A stretch of DNA of 64,000 bases from Fonsecaea monophora (Eukaryota > Ascomycota > Eurotiomycetes > Chaetothyriales > Herpotrichiellaceae): the NCBI RefSeq assembly GCF_001642475.1, contig NW_019173951.1:124001-188000 (forward strand), in the 5' to 3' direction. The notes beneath the pieces are model-generated. The model searched no databases, was not told the DNA's origin, and saw nothing but the letters and a program-made list of their open reading frames with translations. Shown in pieces: positions 10,890-21,977 of the stretch. A program made the translations under genes and the position numbers. Every line of letters begins with the position of its first letter. Positions within the stretch are counted from its first letter, which is position 1.

Positions 10890-11573
10890 GCCTGTGGAGG
10901 ACTTTTGAATGGTGCAATAGAATATGTTGGGACAAGGGGAGAGGTAGAAGTAAACCAGTCAAATGGAAACTGTGGTGAGAACTAATCGATAACTTGGTGT
11001 CGTCTTCAGCAAAGCAGCCGAAGAGTGACACTGGAGAGAATTAGAAGTGAATAGAATGAGGTGTAAAGTCGGCTTTACAAGGCACCAGGAGAAGGTAGTA
11101 CGTCACACAAGAGGTCGCCTACAAGTACTAAAGGATAGTGATAGTTGCACCCCAAGCCCCCCTCAGCCCCAAGGCTCAGGCAACTCTTCGCCGAGAAACT
11201 TGCGACCTACTCGCCGGATCCCTAATTGGGCGGCTCTGGGCACCCATGGGCGCACCAGGCGCAGCTCATTTATTACTTAAGCAGCCTTGTCAGTGTCCTG
11301 ATTTGTTGGGCTGTGAATCTCGTGCCTGGAATATCTTTGAAGCGACAACAATTGTACCGAGAGCTTCCACGCATTGCTTTGAAGCTGCTTGAAATCTACT
11401 CTTGTTGGGTTCCAGAGAGGGAAATTTACACGTACCTCCGATCCCTTTCAATTCTAATTCAATGTCGCTCCTTTGAGGAAGAATGAATAACCAACTGTGG
11501 CTTTCTTGACTTCTCTTCCAGACCTCTTCACCATCCATTCCGCATCTACCACGAACCATCCCATTTTTCCGTC
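10890..11573. promoter_or_regulatory. Divergent promoter region SHP1 / MIM1
   Basis: SHP1 (-) and MIM1 (+) start on either side of this 684-base gap. The last about 110 bases before MIM1 are pyrimidine-rich, as in many fungal 5' leaders. No specific site is assigned. Confidence 0.5.
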
Positions 11574-12064
11574 ATGGCTTCGCGCCAGGATCAGTCGCCT
11601 TCACCTCCTCAAGATCTCTCAGCTTCTCAATTGACCATTCCCTCTGACTCTGAGGCATACTCATCACTCTCCCCGCCATCTTCTTCACCGCCTCAATCGT
11701 CAGATAATAACGGCACTCAGCCCGTTGTAATATATCAGCCTCCGACGATATGGTCGATACTACGGGGGGCCGCGATAAACCTCGTCCTGCCTTTTGTGAA
11801 CGGCATGATGCTGGGTTTTGGTGAGCTTCTGGCTCATGAGTTTGCTTTTCGGTTGGGTTGGACTTCAACAAATGTGAGTTGTTTAGTGAATCCTCCCGAG
11901 TTGAATGCCACAATCCTGACCTTTTTTCGTCGCAGGTATGGCCGCGCCATCGATCCTCTCATCCCATCGGGCCTGGTATCGAAATAAGAGACGACCCAAC
12001 CCAGAGAAGAAGAAGAAACAGCTCCCTGGACGGTGACGTGAGGGACGCTGCTTCGTTGGAATAA
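11574..12064 (+). CDS. MIM1: Mitochondrial import protein Mim1/Tom13
   Basis: Two exons, 11574-11873 and 11936-12064, joined over a 62-nt intron (GTGAGT ... TCGCAG), give 142 aa. The first about 55 residues are Ser/Pro/Gln-rich and disordered. The conserved single transmembrane region follows at about 60-98: ILRGAAINLVLPFVNGMMLG then FGELLAHEFAFRLGW, containing the small-residue GxxxG-like pattern of the family. Mim1 with Mim2 forms the outer-membrane complex that inserts alpha-helical proteins and helps TOM assembly. The intron falls right after the membrane motif, and the second exon encodes a basic, Arg-rich tail that begins VWPRH. The size fits fungal Mim1, and the core motif is distinctive. 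Confidence 0.9.
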
Positions 12065-12598
12065 AAAGCAACATATCTTCCTCTTCGCTTCTATCAAGAC
12101 TACATATTGAAAGACATGAAAACTTTTCCGACAAAAACATAACAGAAGTGGCTATCGTCGGTTTCAGCCACAGTGTACATATCACCAAAAAGGGCCCGAC
12201 TTCCAGTTTCGGCACAAAATTGGACAAGAGCAGGGAGGAAAGGTCGAGGAAGATCAAGAGCTATGGACTCCTACAATCCTGGCAAGTGCAATCAATTCCT
12301 GTGCCTGGCATTTCAAAATCCATACCTGTCTGAGCATGCTCTTCTTTTCCTCCTTTCTCATCGGGCTATTGTTCCGTCACTTCGTACCGTTACTGTTACA
12401 TCGCATCGCTTGTCATATCTCTTATGTGATTTGTTGGTGCATCTGGAGAGCTCATCTACGCATTGCTCTCCAGTTTAGAGCACGACCATCGTTTGCATCG
12501 CTTGCTTCCTCTTCTTGGCCCGATACCTGAGAAACCTCCAGCCGCTACCTCATCTCAGCCTCCTCACCCATCGGCACGGCTGGCAATCACCGATCGCT
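12065..12598. other. Spacer downstream of MIM1
   Basis: This 534-base gap holds the MIM1 3' flank and the promoter or leader of the next plus-strand gene. An open frame without ATG runs into that gene from 12515, so a slightly longer product with an upstream exon is possible. Confidence 0.5.
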
Positions 12599-13366
12599 AT
12601 GCCAGTTATACCTCTCCACGAGGCACAAGCGTTTTTAGATGAAACGGACATCGTGCTTGTATCCAGGGGAGCCGGAGAAAACAACTACTGGCCTTTTTTT
12701 ATTGTCTTTGGCAGCATCGTCGGGTTCGCACTCCTTACAGGTCTGGCGGGATTGATTTCGGCCAGGTACTGCAGCAAGCGTGGCGATCAAAAGCTCATCG
12801 AAAAGCTAGCAGCTGAGATCGACGACACGCAACAGACTCATATTGTATCTGCCTCGGCATCGTCCCGGTCCAGTCTCACATTGGTTGAGGACCCTATTGT
12901 CGAGAGGAGGAAGGCAAATATGGCGCCAGCCAATGCTTTGGCTGGACGAGAAGGAAAGCTTTATACCGAGAGGAAAAGGTCCAGAAGGACCAGAGCCCGG
13001 AAGAGCTCGTCAGTCGCGCTTCCAGTCACGTTAGCCACCCTGAGGAAATGGGCCAAACGGTCTACTCTTAGTGACGATCACAGTCAACGACAGCCATCAA
13101 ATCATGCGAGGCCGATATCCGGCCTGCGTTCCGCGGATCCAATGCCAGCGCTCCCAATCCCTCTTCACTGCAAGCCCAGGTACCAACAAAGCACCAGCAT
13201 TAACTACGATGAACCCTCCCAGCTGATCGAAGATATGCGATCCAATAGCAAACACAGCATAGCGTCTTGGGTGGAGACCACAGGATCAAGATGCAGAACG
13301 AAGGAAGATTCTTCGTCAAGTCATGAGGTGGGAGCGGACAGAAACAACCGGGGAAGAAGACAATAA
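12599..13366 (+). CDS. Hypothetical single-pass membrane protein with basic tail
   Basis: Single-exon frame of 255 aa from the first in-frame ATG (12599). I do not recognise the family. One strong hydrophobic segment at about 31-55 (WPFFIVFGSIVGFALLTGLA and on) is preceded by a short acidic N-terminus and followed by RYCSKRG, so the positive-inside rule puts the long C-terminal part in the cytosol. That tail is Ser/Arg-rich, with a dense basic patch (ERKRSRRTRARKSSS, about 130) that could be a phosphorylation-rich or nuclear-localisation-like region, and looks disordered. There is no signal-peptide cleavage site or known domain. The neighbours MIM1 and acetoacetyl-CoA synthetase give no functional hint. 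Confidence 0.6.
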   Translation: MPVIPLHEAQAFLDETDIVLVSRGAGENNYWPFFIVFGSIVGFALLTGLAGLISARYCSKRGDQKLIEKLAAEIDDTQQTHIVSASASSRSSLTLVEDPIVERRKANMAPANALAGREGKLYTERKRSRRTRARKSSSVALPVTLATLRKWAKRSTLSDDHSQRQPSNHARPISGLRSADPMPALPIPLHCKPRYQQSTSINYDEPSQLIEDMRSNSKHSIASWVETTGSRCRTKEDSSSSHEVGADRNNRGRRQ

Positions 13367-13950
13367 CTATGCGATAGGCGCACGGGGTTGTTCTGATCGA
13401 GTATCAGTGTCGGGGATATTCTTACTCAGACATTGAGCAGGTGGCAAGCCTGCCTATATGTGTATAGCAATAAGACCAACAAAGCTCCATTCTTATATCC
13501 AGAGCCAGCCTAGTTTACTGTGGGATTGATACGCCACCATAACTTCACCGCCCGGATCCGAGGCGAGCTGAGATTCGGAGCATACACTACCAAGACACCG
13601 AAGCTCGTAAGAATTCGAGTTCAAGGACGCCGGAAGCGAATGCTCGGTGGTCCTGTGGCTTTGGACGTCTCCCACCGAAGCTTCTTCGGACCATGTCCGT
13701 AGACGCTATAGCTCCGCCGATTAATCGGCGAGAAGTGCATTGACAGAATCTTCAGTCCTTGCCTTGCTTGTCCCACGCGAATCAATATGCCCTGTCTTTT
13801 TCACCTCTTGGGCCTCGGAACCGCGCAAGCATTCGTCAGAGAGATACATTTTCTTCCCGACTCGTCGTATTTTTGTCTGATCTGTCTGGGCCGGCGGGAC
13901 ACTTGATTAGATGTTCCACTTGCCATGCACGCATGCATGCCCGCCGCCCC

Positions 13951-13970
13951 CTCTCTCGCTCTCTCTCTCC
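13951..13970. repeat. CT microsatellite
   Basis: An almost pure CT dinucleotide tract lies inside a longer pyrimidine-rich segment, upstream of the acetoacetyl-CoA synthetase gene. Confidence 0.75.
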
Positions 13971-14671
13971 CCACCCCACATTTATCCGCCCACATTTTAT
14001 GGCCAAATGTGTGCTTTTTCCCCTTTCCGTGGGATTTTGTTGCCGAGGCTTTTGTTCGTGTCCCAATCCACCGGAATTGGTCGGGGTAGATACATACATA
14101 CCCACGAGAAAAACACGATGCCTGATAATACGATGTGCACGAGGTCGAAAGGCCGACGAGGGATATTCGGGGTACTTTACGCGGGTTGTATGTTCTGGTA
14201 CAGTGCATACGTGCACATTTGAGGAGTCAGGTACGTGTGTGTTTGTAGACACAAAGCCCGGGGCAGGCTTGGATAAAGTAAAGGTGTGGGTTCTAGGCCC
14301 GGGGATTCATCTCGTTTTCCCGGCGTGGCGGGCTGGCCGCCGGAGTTGAGACCATCGACTACAGTACATACCTAGAACGAAACGGACGTTAAGTCCATAC
14401 TCTTACAGAGCAAACTTGGGTTCCGCCGATGTACGAGGTACTCGTTCGACTCCTCGCAAGCAGGTGGCAGGATAATTCCGCTTTGCCGTACCCATATTTT
14501 AGTTTGGGGTTTTCGTCCATCCCAATTCTAATCCCATTCCCAGTTTCATTCCCGTCCATCCATTCATATATATCCTCCTCGTAACATACCTACCATTCTA
14601 CTCACTTACCTTCCTACCGAGGTACAGATATACATATACCAATATATATTGGGTGTAAGAGTCTGGGATAA

Positions 14672-14701
14672 ATCTATCGATCTATCTATATCTCTCTCTC
14701 C
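14672..14701. repeat. ATCT/CT microsatellite
   Basis: Imperfect ATCT tetranucleotide repeats run into a TC dinucleotide run, about 470 bases upstream of the acetoacetyl-CoA synthetase start codon. Confidence 0.75.
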
Positions 14702-15169
14702 ATTGTTTTGTCATATCCTCAGTTCCCTCGCAGCGTAAATATCACTATCAGGCCATTTTTGGGTGGTCGACTGCCCGCGCCCGCCTCCGCCTCCGCCGGA
14801 TCCGACGCACCACAAACACAAAACCTAGCTGGAACTGCTATCGCACTTCCTTGCGAAGCGAGAATTGCTAGTACGTGGGCGACAGAAAAAGGGCAGCGCT
14901 CGCGATCAGGTACTCGAGAAATCTACGGCTCTATCGACACGTGCCTTGGGAAACGGATCGAGAATAGAGACGCGGGGACAGTCGCTCGGAACCGTTCTCC
15001 TTTTTCCCAACTTGATTACCCTTAGCTGGCTGCTGGGTCGGTTGGTGCGCGGTGACTACTCTCCGGAGGAGAAGAGCATTCTTTTGAGTCTTGTTTGGAT
15101 TTCCCAACGACAAGGGCGAGAGAAGCAGGAGCAACGGCTCGAGTAGTCTTTTTTCCACAGACAGCGAAG

Positions 15170-17642
15170 ATGACGTCGACGCGCAAGCAGCAGCAGGAGC
15201 TGCATCCGGAGCATCCAATTCCGAGGAAATTGTGGGAGCATCCGAATCCCCAGAGCACCGATATGTGGAAATTCAAAGTGAGCTTGGAGAAGGCGAGCGG
15301 GCGGAAATTCGAGGTATGTGAATGAGGTGTCGCGACATTGTGCTGCGTTTGCAAATGATGATCTATCATCTCCTTCTTTTGTCGTTCCTCAATCGCTCCG
15401 ATGCCCGCAATCTGGAATCGGTCTGTCAAGATCGGCACGGAGATGTGGGCTGTCGAGAGAAAAAGTGTCTTCTTCTCAAGGACGCTAGACTCCAGTCCCA
15501 TCCCAGGGTGAAGACGACAGAGAGATACCCATGTCGACGGCAATGTTTGATTAGGACTTGACCGGGTTTGAGCTGACAGGTACTTTCCACCTCGCAGAAT
15601 TATGATGCCCTGTACAACTACTCAGTCACCCAACGGGCTGCCTTCTGGCGCCATGTTTTCGACTACTTCCCCATCGTATACTCGGGCACCGTTCCAGAAC
15701 CCGTCGTCGATGAATCTGCCCGAATGGACTCCATTCCGCGCTGGTTCACTGGCGTGCGCATGAATTTTGCCCAGAATATCCTCTTTTCCGGCGACGAGAA
15801 TGGACGGCCGGTCATCGACGCGGCAAAAGCCGACAACAAGATTGCTTGCACCGAGGTCCGCGAAGGATGTTTCTTAGAGCCCATCAGACACGTCACATGG
15901 AAGGAGCTGAGGCAGCGAGTCGGCAGGTTGAGTCAGGCGATGAGAGCGCACGGCGTGAAAAAAGGAGACCGGATCGCGCTGGTCGCCAGTACTTGTCTTG
16001 ACACGCTGACGGTCTTTCTCGCGACGACGACGCTTGGAGCCCTCTTCAGCAGTAGCTCCACGGATATGGGCGTCAAGGGTATCCTGGATCGACTCACCCA
16101 GATAAAGCCTCGATTTCTGTTCATGGACGACTGGGCTGTGTACAACGGCAAAAAGATCGACCTGCGTGGCAAGATGAAGGACATCATGGCGGGCATGGAA
16201 GGCGTGGATGAGTTCCAAGGCATCGTCTCACAAGCTCGCTTCCAGCATTCGCCGGCCGATGTATCGAGTGTGCCGAGAGCCACGACGTGGGCCAACTTCA
16301 TTTCTGCCGCAAAGTCTGACAAGTTGGAGTTTGAGGACACGGAATTTGCAGACCCTTTTCTGGTGGTATATTCCTCAGGGACGACGGGCCAGCCAAAATG
16401 CATTGTGCATGCGATTGGAGGGGTCATTATTTCGGGCCACAAAGAGTATAGGTTGCACAGGCGCATCAATGCGAACTCGAAACAACTGCAATACACGACG
16501 ACGGGATGGATCATGTATCTGGCCAGTGTGCAGGCTTTGATCACGGGATGTCAAATGATCATGTACGACGGGAGTCCCTTTGTGCCCAACTTGACCAACC
16601 TGCTCAAGTTGGTGGCCCAGGAGAAGGTGACGCATCTGGGCATCAGTCCCAGGTATCTGCAAACACTGCAGACGAACGGCGTGGTTCCAAAGAAAGTGGG
16701 CGATTTGAGCAACCTCGAGGTCATCACCAGCACCGGGATGGTGCTGTCGGATCAGTTATTCGAATGGGTCTATGACGAAGGGTTTCCGCCTTCAGTGCAG
16801 TTGGACAACATCTCCGGTGGAACCGACCTGGCTGGATGCTTTGGGACAGGCAATCCAATTCTGCCACTGTATGTGGGAGGTTGCCAGTGTCTCTCGCTCG
16901 GTGTTCCGGTCAAAGTGTTCGACCAGACCGTCGAAGGTGGCAAGGGCGTCGAAGTCGAGGATGGAGTGCCCGGTGAACTGGTCGCATTTCAGGCATTCCC
17001 AACCATGCCCATCACCTTTTTGGGGGAGAATGGCCCGCAGCGTTACTTCGACAGCTATTTTGCACGATTTGATAATGTCTGGACACATGGCGATTTCATC
17101 ATGATCCACCCAGTCACGAAACAAGTCATGTTCTTGGGCCGGGCTGACGGCGTGTTGAACCCCAGCGGCGTCCGGTTTGGTTCTGCCGAGATATACAGCA
17201 TTATTGAGGCCCACTTTGCAGACAAGATCAGCGACAGCATCTGCGTCGGGCAAAGAAGACCTCAAGACCAAGATGAAAGGGTGATTTTGTTCCTGTTGAT
17301 GAAACCTGGTCATCAATTCACGCCCCAACTTGTCAGAGAAGTCAAGGAGGCCATTCGAAAGGCTACCAGTCCTCGGCATGTGCCCAAATTTGTCTTTGAG
17401 ACCAAAGAAATTCCGGTAAGTCCGCTGTATATAGAAAGATCAGTGACGATTGGCTGACATGATGTGTTCTCTAGACAACGGTCAACTTGAAGAAGGTCGA
17501 ATTGCCGGTGAAACAGATCGTCTCAGGCAAAGTCATTAAGCCGTCTGGAACGCTGCTGAACCCGGACAGCCTGAACTATTACTATCAGTTCGCCAAGGAC
17601 GAAAACCTGGTTGATCTGTCCGAACCGAGGGCGAAGTTGTAG
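15170..17642 (+). CDS. AACS: Acetoacetyl-CoA synthetase
   Basis: Three exons, 15170-15313, 15598-17415 and 17475-17642 (introns of 284 and 59 nt), give 709 aa, the usual length. The N-terminus has the ACS-type start (PIPRKLWEHPNPQSTDMWKF), then NYDALYNYSVTQRAAFWRHV. The ANL adenylation core shows the P-loop YSSGTTGQPK (S307-K315), the substrate motif LDNISGGTDLAGCF, the ADP-binding VWTHGDF and the hinge RADGVLNPSG. The C-terminal lid carries VNLKKVELPVK; the lysine in the KK pair is the likely adenylation lysine, preceded by Leu where many homologues have Gly. The enzyme activates acetoacetate with ATP and CoA in the cytosol, feeding acetoacetyl-CoA to sterol and lipid synthesis or ketone-body and leucine use. 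The unusually long first intron may have a regulatory role. Confidence 0.94.
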
Positions 17643-18561
17643 TGTGGTTGCAGTGGCTGAGCAGAGTGCCAGGCATGTTTAGAGCCGGGAATGCCACAGG
17701 AGGTAGAATCATAAAATGTACATTGGGCAATGGACGAGTACGAAACTCAACAGCAGTAGAGGTGAACCCATGCTTCAAGCTGCGACCTTTGGCGGCCATT
17801 GATGGCTAGAGGTGACGTGACGTGCTTGCATCTCAGCCTCACTAGCCTTCGTTTGCACCTCCGTTTTACCTTGTCCTCGACGGCTGCATGACGTGAAAGA
17901 AGTAGCAGCCATGTTCTCGTCTCAGAGATTGTTTGAGGCCGCGTTCATTGAAACCGACAGCCAGAGATGGCGCGGTGGTTCTAAATTTGCAGGTTCACGA
18001 TGAGGTGAGACATATGCATCGTGACACTCAGGTATCAGCGACGTCTTCGTCAGGATCGTGGGAGTGGTGAGGCTGGCCGTGTCAAGGGTCGCCAACGTGT
18101 ATCAACGTGGTGAGGGTCACGGGCGACACCGTGAATGCCTTGATCGGACAACTCCTTTCTGGGACCGATTGGAGGTGGGTTTCCGGTTTGCAGGCGACCA
18201 GGCAGCAGGCCAGCTGCAGTAACAAGGTTGAAACCATTGAGGTCACTTTCCGGGCCGCCAAGTCGGTAAATGGTCAGGCCAATGGGAGGCGCGTTTCTCG
18301 GCTACTCGTTCGCATACGAGGTGAGGGAGAAGTGAGAATTAACCAACATCCCAAAAGGCGGTCATCATCAGTGCAGTCAAGAGATGAAGGCAATAGAGCA
18401 CATCAGGTACCAATTTAGAGCCCTCTCTCATCTGGACAGTGAATAAGAACTCGAAAATATTGATGCGCGTGGAAAATTCACCTCGGAAATTGCTGGCCCT
18501 CCTCACTTGACCTCCCCGTCGCCCGCCCGTCGCGTCTCTTTTCTCACACAGACTCCACTTG

Positions 18562-18567
18562 ACGCGT
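18562..18567. promoter_or_regulatory. ACGCGT MluI cell-cycle box (MCB) 1
   Basis: This is an exact palindromic match to the MBF (Mbp1-Swi6) site of G1/S genes, in a pyrimidine-rich promoter about 600 bases before the start codon at 19161. Confidence 0.5.
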
Positions 18568-18690
18568 CCCCTATCAACATCCTCCCTCATCCCTCTTCCC
18601 TCTTTCAACTGCCAACTTCCCTGTCTCTGCACAATCTGCACTTCACTATCCGCCCACGGTCACCTCCAGCAACCCAATCGCTGCCTGAGG

Positions 18691-18696
18691 ACGCGT
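18691..18696. promoter_or_regulatory. ACGCGT MluI cell-cycle box (MCB) 2
   Basis: This is a second exact match, 129 bases after the first. It sits just upstream of the inferred 5' UTR intron, where a proximal promoter element would be expected. Confidence 0.5.
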
Positions 18697-19160
18697 CGTG
18701 ATTCTCCTCAGCTGCTCACTGGCCTGCAGTAGCTCCTCAATCTAACCCTACACGCTCTGATTGTTCTGGTCAAATTGACCATCTCTCCCCTCCTGGCCCA
18801 GGATCTCGCGTTCACACACCCCGCGTCCAAAACGGCTCCCTTGACTGCGCCAGCTTGGTCATAGCGCCTGGTAAGCTCCCTCAACTTCCATATACCCTCT
18901 TCCTCTGCCCTACTGCTGCCCAACGTTCCTTTCCTCTCACAGTTCTTGAGTGATTTCTTATGCAAACCACATCTCCACCCAAGCTAACACGACCGACATT
19001 CTCAGAGTCATCAATCGAGGACAGCCACGCATTGGCATTGGCCATTTCCTCCAGACAACTCAACATTGCCTGAAAGGCTGAGCAGAGCACGCACGCATAT
19101 CAGCCCTCTTGACGCAACTCTGATTCCTCCCCATCATCTCACCTCTACCAGCCAGTCGGA

Positions 19161-20571
19161 ATGGCTGCTGTAGCTCCAATGGCCACGCCTGCTCGTCAGC
19201 CGTTTGGCATCTTGAACGAATCCAAGCTGAGAAGCTTGCAGAGTGTGAAGAATCGACAAAATGGTAAGAGACACTCTCCTTGCGTTGGAATCTTGGTTGC
19301 AACCAGTGTTTCCTCAATGGAGGCCGATAGACTGATCTCTGCCGTCAGCTCTCACACCAAACTCTGCTCCAACATCCTTGAAGCGCCGAGCCATCTCTCC
19401 CGACGTTGACGGAGGCTCAGACGGCGAAAATGTCGACCCAAGCATTCTCGACTCGTTGCACAAACGCAAGAGATCAGCCTTTGGTGATGATGTATCACTC
19501 GCAAAGACACATCGCTATTCTTTGAATGTGACTGCTCTCTCGTCCACCCAACATCGTCTTAGTACGGCCCTTGCCTCCACTCCACGTCTTGATACCTTTG
19601 TTAAGCCGTCATCGACCCCTGTCTCTGCACCTGCAGCAGGCCGTTCGCCAACGCGTAAGCGCTCTGGTCTTCTTCAGTCTCGGAAGCGTTTCAATCCACC
19701 ACCCTTCTCTAGTTCGACCCAATCCCCCACTCTCTCCTTATCCGCTGCCCTGAATGGCACAAAGAAATCACGAGTTCAATCTCGCAAGCTTCAGAAGGCT
19801 ACAATTGAAAGCAGCAAGCCCAAGTCATGGTTCTTCGACATATATGAGGAAACCGAGGAAGTCCAAGACTACCGTATGAACGAATGGACCATGACACAGA
19901 GCGCCACAGGGTTGGATATCAGCGATGACGAGAGCAAGAGTCTGCACAAGAAGTCGTCGTCGGTGGATAGAGGCAAGGAGAACATTGATCCCAACGAGGT
20001 AACCGTACCCGTGACCAGGTCCATGGCTGCTGCTGCTGCCAACGCCGCCGCGGAAAAGGCCAGGGGGAAGGAGGTCAAGATGAACGACGAACCCAGAAGC
20101 CCGCTCGCAGATCTCGATCCTGCGGAGTACTATGGCGAAGGCCTTGATGCCACTAGTGTGGTTCTCGTGCACGACGACGAAGAGGCAGAGACTGACGTGG
20201 AAGGCGAAGAGACGAAGCAGCCGCACGATTTCACCTTCCAACCCTCCACCGCCAGCACGTCACTGACGTCAACTGCGAAGATCATCGAAGACCTAAACGC
20301 CCCAACACTGGCCGAGATACTGAGCTCTGCCACCCCGAATGCACTCGATAGCACGCTAGTCGAGAAGGCTGAAGCCCCTGGCTACCCTCTTAAACGTGTC
20401 CACGCCACTCATGCTGATGCTGATGGTGATGTCGAGATTGAAATCTGGGAAAGCGAGAGTGCAAAGGACGAAAATGAGAAAGCTGATCTTCCGCTCGAGA
20501 ATGTTGTCGACGTAGGCAGCCCATGCTCGTCTGTTGGGGATCAAAATGTCTTCGCGCTACAGGAGCTGTGA
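19161..20571 (+). CDS. Hypothetical KEN-box protein, probable cell-cycle regulator
   Basis: Two exons, 19161-19263 and 19349-20571, joined over an 85-nt intron (GTAAGA ... CGTCAG), give 441 aa. I do not recognise the family. The N-terminus QPFGILNESKLRSLQ looks like a conserved short motif. A KEN triplet at 244-246 (GKENIDP) and a related GENVDP earlier match APC/C degron surroundings, and HRYSLN is a weak RxxL box. A basic, Pro/Ser-rich half (about 40-150, with RKRSG and KKSRVQSRK patches) precedes a distinctive aromatic-acidic segment SWFFDIYEETEE (about 185). The rest is acidic and disordered with an Ala run and no enzyme fold. MCB boxes in the promoter fit a G1/S-transcribed, APC/C-degraded protein. 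This role is inferred, not shown. Confidence 0.72.
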
Positions 20572-21977
20572 ATAGCGGAAACTTCATTCATCTGCTGCGT
20601 GTTATGCACTGTGGCTTGTGAAAGTTTCATCTAGCTGATATGCTTGGCATATCATGTCACGATCTCGAAGAGGTATCACTGTGCCGTGAGGTGAAGCAAT
20701 GTTGCCGGCTTGAGCGGACATTGAGTTTTGTACCAACTCCTGCTTACCGTCAGTGGCCAGCCTGGTTCGGAGGCCGCCGCCATTCGCCAGTGACGACAGG
20801 ATCACGCCGCCAAACTCCGCGGCACTCCCACTTTCGTGTGTGGACTCGATCAGTAGCTGTTGGTACGACCTCCCTGAGGCCTTGTTCACAGCCTCATCGG
20901 AATTGATTTCGGATCTCAGCAGATCCTATCCGTGGGACAATAAATGAAAGGCTCCAAATATCGTGTGGGACTTCTGGGCCGATGCAATGATTGGTTTTTT
21001 TTTTCTTTGGTATGTGTTAATGCGGGGTTATGTGTCTGTTCTGTCTGTTCCGGTTTTGGTGGTCTTAAAACAAAAGGCCGGCAGGATCCATTTCATTGAC
21101 TGGTGTACATCGACCTAAGCAAGATGTTCAGGATGGGAGCTTGTCGGGCGGTTCGGGTTCTGGTAAAATCACGGAGACATGGAGGTCCAGACCACTCGGG
21201 TTTCTTTGGTTGTTGGCGTCAGCTTTTCCTAAGGAGTTACCAGGTCACCAAAGTCACATTGATTACTTGTCTAGTAGATGGGTGTGGTTACCTACATACC
21301 TATGGACCGATGTACCGAGTCCTCGGGTATTCAGTAGGTATGTTGTCTAGATGCTTAGATGGGGTACCTAGATCAGACGGAACAGAAGAGGCCTCTAGAA
21401 ACAACCGAAATTGACTTGTTCGTCCACGAATGAACGAATATCCAGTGTCCTTGTGACCAACCGTTGACGGGTATACTTGGACTTTGCTGAGAATTGCGGC
21501 TCGGTCAGCATAGTTATCTAACTCTCCTACGCCGTTTCAATTGACTTATAATCTCGCGAGGTGAAGCGTTGGGTGTAACACAGAGAGCGGGGGCAGAGAG
21601 AATGTGTATGTGTATTGCCTCGACCTTTTTTTTACTGTCATGCCTGCATGTTTACTCTTCATTCGTGTGCTATATATCCAGATTCAGATTCCAACGTATT
21701 ACGTCCCATAAAATATAATCCCATGAAGGATTACTTTTGATGTTGGGTTTTTCCTCTCTCGATCTTCCCACTCCCCCCTTGTCTTGACATTCAAACGCAA
21801 AACGGGTAGATAGATAGATACCATTGTTATGTCAACGCCAGGATCAGAGTCGACCAGACGTGACCACGCAACGCAACGCAGCACAGCAAAGCACAGCAGA
21901 GGAGAAAAAGGGAACCCACCCACTTTCAAACCAGGCTGGGTCTTGAAAAGCGAGACGAACTAGTTCATCGAGGACAT
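20572..21977. other. 1.4 kb convergent 3' spacer
   Basis: The gap lies between the 3' ends of the KEN-box gene (+) and the BCS1-like gene (-). It includes a 10-base T run at 20995-21004, a GTAC/CTAG-rich segment at about 21280-21375 and a short AGAT repeat near 21809-21820. No gene or RNA is supported. Confidence 0.55.

Larger units (their letters stand above)
13367..15169. other. 1.8 kb spacer upstream of acetoacetyl-CoA synthetase
   Basis: This stretch has no gene I can support. It holds CT and ATCT microsatellites, GTAC/CTCG-containing segments near 14360-14460 and 14610-14640, TATATAT tracts near 14560-14650, and pyrimidine-rich DNA. A frame at about 13759-14349 is low-complexity and lacks domains. 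The composition fits a long promoter and 5' leader of the downstream gene. Confidence 0.5.
17643..19160. other. 1.5 kb spacer with MCB boxes and a likely 5' UTR intron
   Basis: No gene is supported here. From about 18490 the plus strand becomes strongly pyrimidine-rich, typical of a fungal promoter and leader for the gene at 19161. Two ACGCGT boxes are listed separately. A probable 5' UTR intron runs 18871-19005: donor GTAAGC, branch CTAAC at about 18984, acceptor CTCAG. That would place the transcription start between about 18700 and 18870, just downstream of the boxes. Confidence 0.5.

Noticed and set aside
13759..14349. 196-codon plus-strand frame upstream of acetoacetyl-CoA synthetase
   Set aside because: It crosses CT microsatellite and simple sequence; three frames of similar length overlap on both strands.
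14430..14470. GTTCGACTCC-like sequence resembling a tRNA T-arm
   Set aside because: No matching acceptor stem, D-arm or anticodon arm could be placed around it.
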